Positions 59,453 to 64,000 of a DNA stretch of 64,000 nucleotides are shown here, piece after piece. Numbering within the stretch: the first letter of the stretch is position 1; every line of letters starts with the position of its first letter. The translations under genes were made by a program, and so were the position numbers. The DNA comes from Brachybacterium sacelli (GTDB lineage: Bacteria; Actinomycetota; Actinomycetes; Actinomycetales; Dermabacteraceae), in contig NZ_JAGIOD010000002.1 in assembly GCF_017876545.1 (NCBI RefSeq), positions 1,612,001 to 1,676,000 on the forward strand, in the 5' to 3' direction. The notes below the pieces were generated by a model that worked only from the letters and a program-made list of their open reading frames with translations, ran no database searches and was not told the origin of the DNA.

Positions 59453-61642
59453 GTGCGCTTCGCAGCACTGGTCGGCGACCGACATCGGCCTCGACTGGAG
59501 TTCACGGTGCTGGCTGGGGGAGACCTCGCCGCGCTCCTGCACACCGTCGATGGCATCGACGTCGACGACGCCACGGGACGATGCAGCGCGACCGCCCCGA
59601 CGTCTCGGATGCTCGAGGCGCTGGCCCGGGCGGGGATCGTGGTGGATTCGTACGAGTTCCCCGAGACGCTCGCGTCACTTCAGAACCCGCTCGTCCTCGA
59701 CACCGGCGACGGAACGGCGCGCGTGTTCCCGCGCCTCGCCGCACGGGCCGACATCGCCTACGAGCTCGGCGACGACTCGGCCTTCGACCCCGACGCCGGC
59801 GCATTCATCGCACCGGCGTCGGCCGTCGCGGACTGGCCCGAACACCTGCTGCCGGATTCGCTTCGCGGACGCAGCACCGCGAGTAGCGCGAAGCCCGACG
59901 TCTCTGCTCCAATCGTCGGTCTGATCGAGGACCCACAGACCGTCACCGATGCGGTGCAGAACCTCGCCGGGTCGTCCGGAACAGACGGACACCAGAGAGA
60001 GATCGACATTCTCACGGATGTCGTCGGCGATGTGCCCGACTGGTTTGGCATGACCCCCTACCCCTACCAGCGCATCGGTGCCCTGTGCGTCGCTGCCGGC
60101 CGCCGACTCCTCGCCGACGTCCCGGGCCTCGGCAAGTCCGTCCAAGCCATCCTCGCCAGCGTTCTCCTCGGCGCAAGGCGGTGGATCATCGTGTGCCCAC
60201 CGGTCGCGCAAACGAGCTGGGCCACCGAGGTCCAGCGCTGCCACGTCCCCGAACACCTAGAGGACGCCCCGATCGTGCTGATCCGGCCGGGCCGCAAGGT
60301 GCCCGAGCTCCCGGCCACCGGGATCGTCATCGTCACCGACTCCCTGCTCGCCGCCCCCACCCGGCGACCCCTGCTCGAGGACCTGAAGACCTGGGCCGCG
60401 GACGTGCTGATCTACGACGAAGGCCATCGGGCGAAGAACTGGCACTCTCGCCGGGCGAAAGTGATGCGTGAGCTTGCCGCCACCGTCACGGACCGCATGG
60501 TGCTGACCGGCACCCCGGTGATGTCGAACCCCGCCGACCTGCCGTCGCTGCTGGCGATCACCGGACAGCTGCAGCCCATCTTCGGCTCCCGCACCGCCTT
60601 CATGTCCCGCTACACCCGCACTTACGAGATCCCTGTCGGGCGGCAGACCATCGAGAAGGTCGTTCCGTACAAGCGCCTGCTTCCGGAGCTTGGACGGATC
60701 CTGCCCGAGCAGGTGTGGGTGCGTCGGACGAAAGATCAGGTGCTGCCGGACCTGCCGGAGAAGCAGTACTCGACCATGATCGTCGACGTCCCCACCACCG
60801 AATACCGCACCGCTACCCGCGACGTCCAGGCGAGAATCTCGGCTTATCTGCGCGAACGCACACGAGAGCTAGGAGAGGCACCATCGGAGAAAGAGATGCG
60901 TGCCTGGTGCTCGGACCAGATGGGCTGCGTGTCGATGCTGCGCCGCGCCGCCGGGCTCGCGAAAATCCCCGCCGCCGCCGAGTACATCGCCGACTGGGTT
61001 GATTCCACTAGCTCCGACGACGGTGAGGAGGTGGTGTTCGAGCGGCCGCTGATCGTGTGGGGGATCCACCAGATCGTCATGGACACCCTCGATGCGCACC
61101 TCGACCAGCTCGGCGTCCCGCACGCGGTCATCAACGGCAGCACCTCACTCACGCAGCGCGACCGCATCACCCGCGACTACCAGGACGGCAAGATCGCCGT
61201 GATCCTCGCGAACATCGTCGCCGCCGGCGTCGCCATCACCCTCACCCGCGGCTCCGACGCCCTCTTCGTCGAAACCGAATGGCTGCCCGACCTCGTCTCC
61301 CAAGCCGTGGACCGCCAGCACCGCATCGGTCAGAAACGCACCGTCATGGTCACGACCATGGTCGCCCCCGGCACACTGGATCACACCATCCAGAAAGTGC
61401 AACGCTCCAACATCGACGTGCTCGACCAGCTCGTCGGCGGCACCGGACACCACGTCTCAGTCGAGGAGGATGACATGACCTCCCTCGCCATCGGGGATGT
61501 CATGTGGGAGCTCGCCGAGCCAACGTGGCGGAAGTTCCTCCGGTCCGTCAGATGGGGAGAATCGCACGAAGGGGGAGTGCACGACCGAAGCTCACTCACC
61601 CGGCAGGTGCGGCATCGGTGCTCAGCCACTTCCGAGTGCTGA
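59453..61642 (+). CDS. SNF2-family helicase-like ATPase
   Basis: 729 residues from a GTG at 59453. The core has the P-loop ADVPGLGKSVQAILAS, the DEGHRAKN box (DExH), the MVLTGTPV segment, and the second RecA-like half with FVETEWLPDLVSQAVDRQHRIGQKRTV. This is the bacterial SNF2 type that translocates on double-stranded DNA. The first 170 residues are specific and may bind partners. SNF2 proteins in conjugative and defence islands can remodel DNA-protein complexes; a defence link is possible but no nuclease is fused. Confidence 0.85.
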   Translation: MRFAALVGDRHRPRLEFTVLAGGDLAALLHTVDGIDVDDATGRCSATAPTSRMLEALARAGIVVDSYEFPETLASLQNPLVLDTGDGTARVFPRLAARADIAYELGDDSAFDPDAGAFIAPASAVADWPEHLLPDSLRGRSTASSAKPDVSAPIVGLIEDPQTVTDAVQNLAGSSGTDGHQREIDILTDVVGDVPDWFGMTPYPYQRIGALCVAAGRRLLADVPGLGKSVQAILASVLLGARRWIIVCPPVAQTSWATEVQRCHVPEHLEDAPIVLIRPGRKVPELPATGIVIVTDSLLAAPTRRPLLEDLKTWAADVLIYDEGHRAKNWHSRRAKVMRELAATVTDRMVLTGTPVMSNPADLPSLLAITGQLQPIFGSRTAFMSRYTRTYEIPVGRQTIEKVVPYKRLLPELGRILPEQVWVRRTKDQVLPDLPEKQYSTMIVDVPTTEYRTATRDVQARISAYLRERTRELGEAPSEKEMRAWCSDQMGCVSMLRRAAGLAKIPAAAEYIADWVDSTSSDDGEEVVFERPLIVWGIHQIVMDTLDAHLDQLGVPHAVINGSTSLTQRDRITRDYQDGKIAVILANIVAAGVAITLTRGSDALFVETEWLPDLVSQAVDRQHRIGQKRTVMVTTMVAPGTLDHTIQKVQRSNIDVLDQLVGGTGHHVSVEEDDMTSLAIGDVMWELAEPTWRKFLRSVRWGESHEGGVHDRSSLTRQVRHRCSATSEC

Positions 61643-61870
61643 GTATCCAGAGCAGGGTGCCATGCGCAACGAGTGCGGTCGCGTGCTCTGCAAAGTTGCT
61701 GCAATCCAACCAATAGTTGTTTACGGCGAAATGGACCACCTATCGGTGACGATCCTGTGAGAAGTGCAGCTCGGAAGCGACGCGGCCGCCTGGTGCGCAC
61801 GCCTCTCCGGAGTCGGTGTCTTCTCGGATTCATCTATGACCCACACAGAATCTAGAAAGATCTACACGCG

Positions 61871-62380
61871 TTAGTCTTCGGTGTTAAATTTTTCGTTCGT
61901 AAAGCTGACATCACCCTGGCGGATCGTGGGGAGCAGAAAGCTCGTGCCGACGGTCCGCTGCGTCAGGTTGCCGACAGTCTCCCGAATATATGGGTAGAGG
62001 GTCATCACGCCGACCTTGTCGGCAAAGTCGACACGAGCCGCCTCAGACGCGACGAAGGCCTCATTCGCCTCGAACTCTGCGGAGACGTCTAGGGAGACGC
62101 GCCAGGTCTCCTGCGACGCAGTGAACTCGATGCGGACGCCGATCAATCGCCCGCTCTGGCGCGTTCTCAGGCCGATATCTACCGCGATATCGGCACCCTC
62201 TTCGTCGTCATCCGCGGTCAAGTCGCCGACTGAGGTTTCGTTCTGGCTTGAAGCGTCATCCGCCTCGACGAGCTCCGCCGAGATCTTGAAGAATCGGACG
62301 TCGCGGAGTACAGGCGCCGGCCCGCGCACAATCTCCTCCGCGCTCTGTAGCTCGGGGCCAGTGGCTTCTTCTTCAGGCAT
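61871..62380 (-). CDS. SecB-like chaperone of a TAC toxin-antitoxin system
   Basis: 169 residues from an ATG at 62380, overlapping the antitoxin's end by eight bases. It has the SecB-fold core ETWRVSLDVSAEFEANEAFVASEAARVDFADKVGVMTLYPYIRETVGNLTQRTVGTSFLLPTIRQGDVSF, with the PY(I)RE segment of SecB. In TAC systems (as in Mycobacterium tuberculosis Rv1957) this chaperone shields the antitoxin from Lon/Clp degradation. The order toxin-antitoxin-SecB is the same here. Acidic N-terminal tail. Confidence 0.8.
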   Translation of the reverse strand: MPEEEATGPELQSAEEIVRGPAPVLRDVRFFKISAELVEADDASSQNETSVGDLTADDDEEGADIAVDIGLRTRQSGRLIGVRIEFTASQETWRVSLDVSAEFEANEAFVASEAARVDFADKVGVMTLYPYIRETVGNLTQRTVGTSFLLPTIRQGDVSFTNEKFNTED

Positions 62381-62747
62381 AAGTGAGCTCCGAGAACCGC
62401 GCCCGGGGCGCAGATCGTCGCGGGGTCCGAAGGCGCACACTCCGCTCGACAGGATCGGACCAGTCACTCGGGATGCCATTACCGCAGTCGTCGATGACGC
62501 GAGTGTGCAAGACCGCGTCAACGGCCATGGCGTAGCGCTGGATCGTGGCCAGGGTTGGGTTGGAGTCATAGTGCTCGAACGCTGCAACGGTGGGCTGACT
62601 GACGCCCATACGCTCAGCAACGTCCTTCTGCGTGAGGTCGTGCTCGCGGCGCAGCGCTATCAGAGACTTCATAAGTTCGTCGCGATCTTCGACGAGCCGT
62701 TCCGCCCGCTGCTCGAGCCGGTCCGCATCAACGTGGGGTGCTGACAT
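62373..62747 (-). CDS. HigA-like antitoxin with chaperone-dependence tail
   Basis: 124 residues. The HTH_3 domain is LIALRREHDLTQKDVAERMGVSQPTVAAFEHYDSNPTLATIQRYAMAVDA at about 28-77. The last 40 residues (IPSDWSDPVERSVRLRTPRRSAPRARFSELTYA) are a basic, disorder-prone tail, which in TAC antitoxins is the chaperone-addiction segment. It binds DNA and the toxin. Between toxin (33 bases upstream) and SecB-like gene (8-base overlap), one operon. Confidence 0.82.
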   Translation of the reverse strand: MSAPHVDADRLEQRAERLVEDRDELMKSLIALRREHDLTQKDVAERMGVSQPTVAAFEHYDSNPTLATIQRYAMAVDAVLHTRVIDDCGNGIPSDWSDPVERSVRLRTPRRSAPRARFSELTYA

Positions 62748-62780
62748 AGATTGGACTCTATATCCCTTGCTAGCTGATGA

Positions 62781-63323
62781 TCAACCTGCGGTGCGTCTCT
62801 TCACGCCCCAATGGCGCGGGGCTGCCTCGACGTAGATGCTGGCCGCTGTGTCGATCTCCACGTCCTGGGCCCGCTTGATCTCGTCATCTGTGCCCCAGTA
62901 CTGCTTCTCGTGGGCGTGCAGACCGATGAAGCTGAGGCTTAGCTCGTGAGGCTCGCCGTGGATGAGTCTCACCTCGACGTCGAAGAAGCGTTCAGGGCTG
63001 CCGTCTTCGGGGCGCTCGCGTACATGGATGGCGCTCCACCGGATCTCGTAGAGGGGAAGCCGACCGTTTCCTAGGGGTTTGAGCTCCTCAGGTGGCTCGA
63101 GTTCGCCCCGAGCGGCCTTCTCAATCCGCTTCTTGAACCCCGCCTTCACCAATGCAGTGTTCTGCGGGGACCACAGTCGGACACCGGGGATGCTGATCGC
63201 CGCGATGAGCGCTTCGACGGCCTGCGAGATGTGGTCTGACTCGTCTTCTGAAGGGTTGTCCACCCAGTGGAAGTTGACCTGGACGCCCAGGCAGACATTT
63301 GAGCGCACCTCAGACCAGTCCAT
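62781..63323 (-). CDS. HigB/RelE-like toxin of the TAC system
   Basis: 180 residues. The middle ELKPLGNGRLPLYEIRW and IHVRE resemble the LG-G-L-YEIR core strand of HigB/RelE ribosome-dependent mRNA nucleases, but the protein is longer (family norm about 100-120) and the rest does not align. It is the first gene, directly upstream of the antitoxin. Identification as the toxin relies partly on this order. The ATG at 63323 is preceded by no strong ribosome-binding site. Confidence 0.6.
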   Translation of the reverse strand: MDWSEVRSNVCLGVQVNFHWVDNPSEDESDHISQAVEALIAAISIPGVRLWSPQNTALVKAGFKKRIEKAARGELEPPEELKPLGNGRLPLYEIRWSAIHVRERPEDGSPERFFDVEVRLIHGEPHELSLSFIGLHAHEKQYWGTDDEIKRAQDVEIDTAASIYVEAAPRHWGVKRRTAG

Positions 63324-63593
63324 GCAGCGATTGTATCGACGCGTTCCGACGTTCGGGAGGCGAATGCTTTGGGGCCAAGTGGACTGACGAGACCGAGGGG
63401 CGCGACTTGCTCGGTGAGGCGTGGGCGGAACAGGCTAAGACCTCAACGTCCATTCCACCGATGTCCTTGCAGGCGGGTCGCACCGTCCCTCGGCGGGCTC
63501 CGATGGACGCCCTGTAGGAAAGACGTCGAGCGTCGATCTTCGGGAAGGCCTATTCCTTGTCCCGGTGAGTGATGAGCGCCGGAGGCGTACATC

Positions 63594-63810
63594 ATGAGCC
63601 GGAAGCTCAACGTCTCGCAGAGGGCGGTTCTCGAAAGGCTCTGCACGTATCCAGAGAGGCCGCCTTCGTCAGAGACCTGGAGGCACGCGACCCGGGCGCT
63701 TGAGGGAGGTGGGCTAGTCCCCGTCTCCAGTGTCGGCCAAAATTGCTCAGCGCTGCTCGTGTCGGCCGATACATGCTGGAGTACGGCGAATATCCAGAGA
63801 GCAGTGCGGG
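63594..63810 (+). pseudogene. Frameshifted N-terminal part of a hypothetical mobile-element gene
   Basis: The first frame reads MSRKLNVSQRAVLERLCTYPERPPSSETWRHATRALEGGGLVPVS and stays open to 63938 only with unrelated residues. From about 63745 another frame reads ARVGRYMLEYGEYPES, which resembles the next stretch of a DNA-binding protein common on actinobacterial elements (GRYYLEHGxYP). So a frameshift lies near 63740, and the rest is gone. 63324-63593 holds no gene. Confidence 0.45.
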
Positions 63811-64000
63811 CAGGCGTTGGATGCCTTCGGCATCGTCGCGATCAGCCGGTCCGATCGTGCCTCTGCATCGGCATCAGGAGTCCCGCGTCGGATCAGCTTC
63901 TGGGCTTCGTGGTGGACCAGCTCGTCGAGGATCGCTGAGCTCCGCAGCGGTCGGTAGGTGCCCTCGACAGCCAGGGACAGCAGGAAGTCCCGCTGCAGGG
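63747..64000 (-). pseudogene. PIN-domain gene, cut at its 3' end and running off the right edge
   Basis: The minus strand from 64000 reads LQRDFLLSLAVEGTYRPLRSSAILDELVHHEAQKLIRRGTPDADAEARSDRLIATM, like a PIN toxin between its first Asp and mid-domain. Homology ends near 63830. The frame then runs over the neighbouring remnant to a TGA at 63749-63747. Its start lies outside the window. A fragment joined to the hypothetical gene; it need not be active. Confidence 0.5.

Noticed and set aside
1..64000. tRNA or rRNA genes
   Set aside because: No cloverleaf-like sequence with the TTCRANY arm and CCA end, and no rRNA-like stretch, was noticed by eye. A tRNAscan run would be decisive.

Overview
The window is GC-rich DNA with many GTG starts, dense ATGA/TGATG gene overlaps, lipobox and Tat-type signal peptides, and actinobacterial markers (Lsr2, a mIHF-like protein, CsoR, NlpC/P60 with a peptidoglycan-binding domain). 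It comes from a high-GC Gram-positive actinobacterium, most likely of the Micrococcales (inference; no rRNA or tRNA gene was seen). Plasmid-type replication and conjugation genes, plus a dozen gene fragments cut off at abrupt junctions, suggest a large plasmid or an integrated conjugative element rather than core chromosome.

Layout. (1) 1-23.7 kb is a mosaic: an edge-cut nitroreductase; an AAC(3) fragment fused back to back to a beheaded SDR; a stand-alone PheS-like ligase behind a candidate leader-peptide attenuator; a two-component system beside a LanFEG-like ABC exporter; ASCH, GrpB and a broken HIT gene; a MerR gene facing a two-gene membrane operon; a phosphatase; two LysR/transporter modules, one carrying an unusual arginase-family protein (a second such protein lies at 3.3 kb); a PIN toxin-antitoxin pair; and fragments of SDR, TrmH and polyol dehydrogenase genes. 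(2) 23.7-38.7 kb is a copper-resistance island: CsoR, a CPH-type ATPase (CopB-like), an FAD oxidoreductase broken by an amber codon, a YHS protein, CopA, a secreted His-rich protein, CopZ, a multicopper oxidase broken by an amber codon, a SHOCT protein, an OmpR/HK pair, CcdA-TlpA-CueP-YdhK, and a Cys-rich four-helix copper-storage protein. CsoR-like palindromes precede the main copper operons. (3) 38.7-61.6 kb is a replication/transfer backbone. NlpC/P60 and Lsr2 come first, then a left-pointing operon (CpaE-like ATPase, unknown protein, mIHF-like, sigma-like). A 0.9-kb noncoding repeat region that looks like an iteron origin follows. A right-pointing run then encodes a DUF3854-like primase/helicase, a RecB-like nuclease, unknown proteins, a VirB8/TcpC-like protein and a VirB4-like ATPase. 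After these come a membrane-anchored PD-(D/E)XK nuclease, an unknown protein, a small membrane protein and an SNF2 helicase. No relaxase or coupling protein lies inside the window. (4) 61.8-64 kb holds a toxin-antitoxin-SecB-chaperone (TAC) operon and two broken genes at the right edge.

How the genes work together. The copper genes cover cytoplasmic sensing and shuttling (CsoR, CopZ), export (two P-type ATPases), and extracytoplasmic oxidation, binding and thiol redox (MCO, CueP, TlpA/CcdA, YdhK, Csp). Two of the enzymes are interrupted by single in-frame TAG codons, each in a CCTAGG context that a C-to-T change in CCAGG would produce. The backbone supplies replication, partition-like and type IV secretion-like functions, with addiction modules (PIN/antitoxin, TAC) that could stabilise the element. 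The best candidates for something undescribed are the leader/attenuator of the PheS-like ligase, the origin repeat region with its initiator, and the backbone genes of unknown function.
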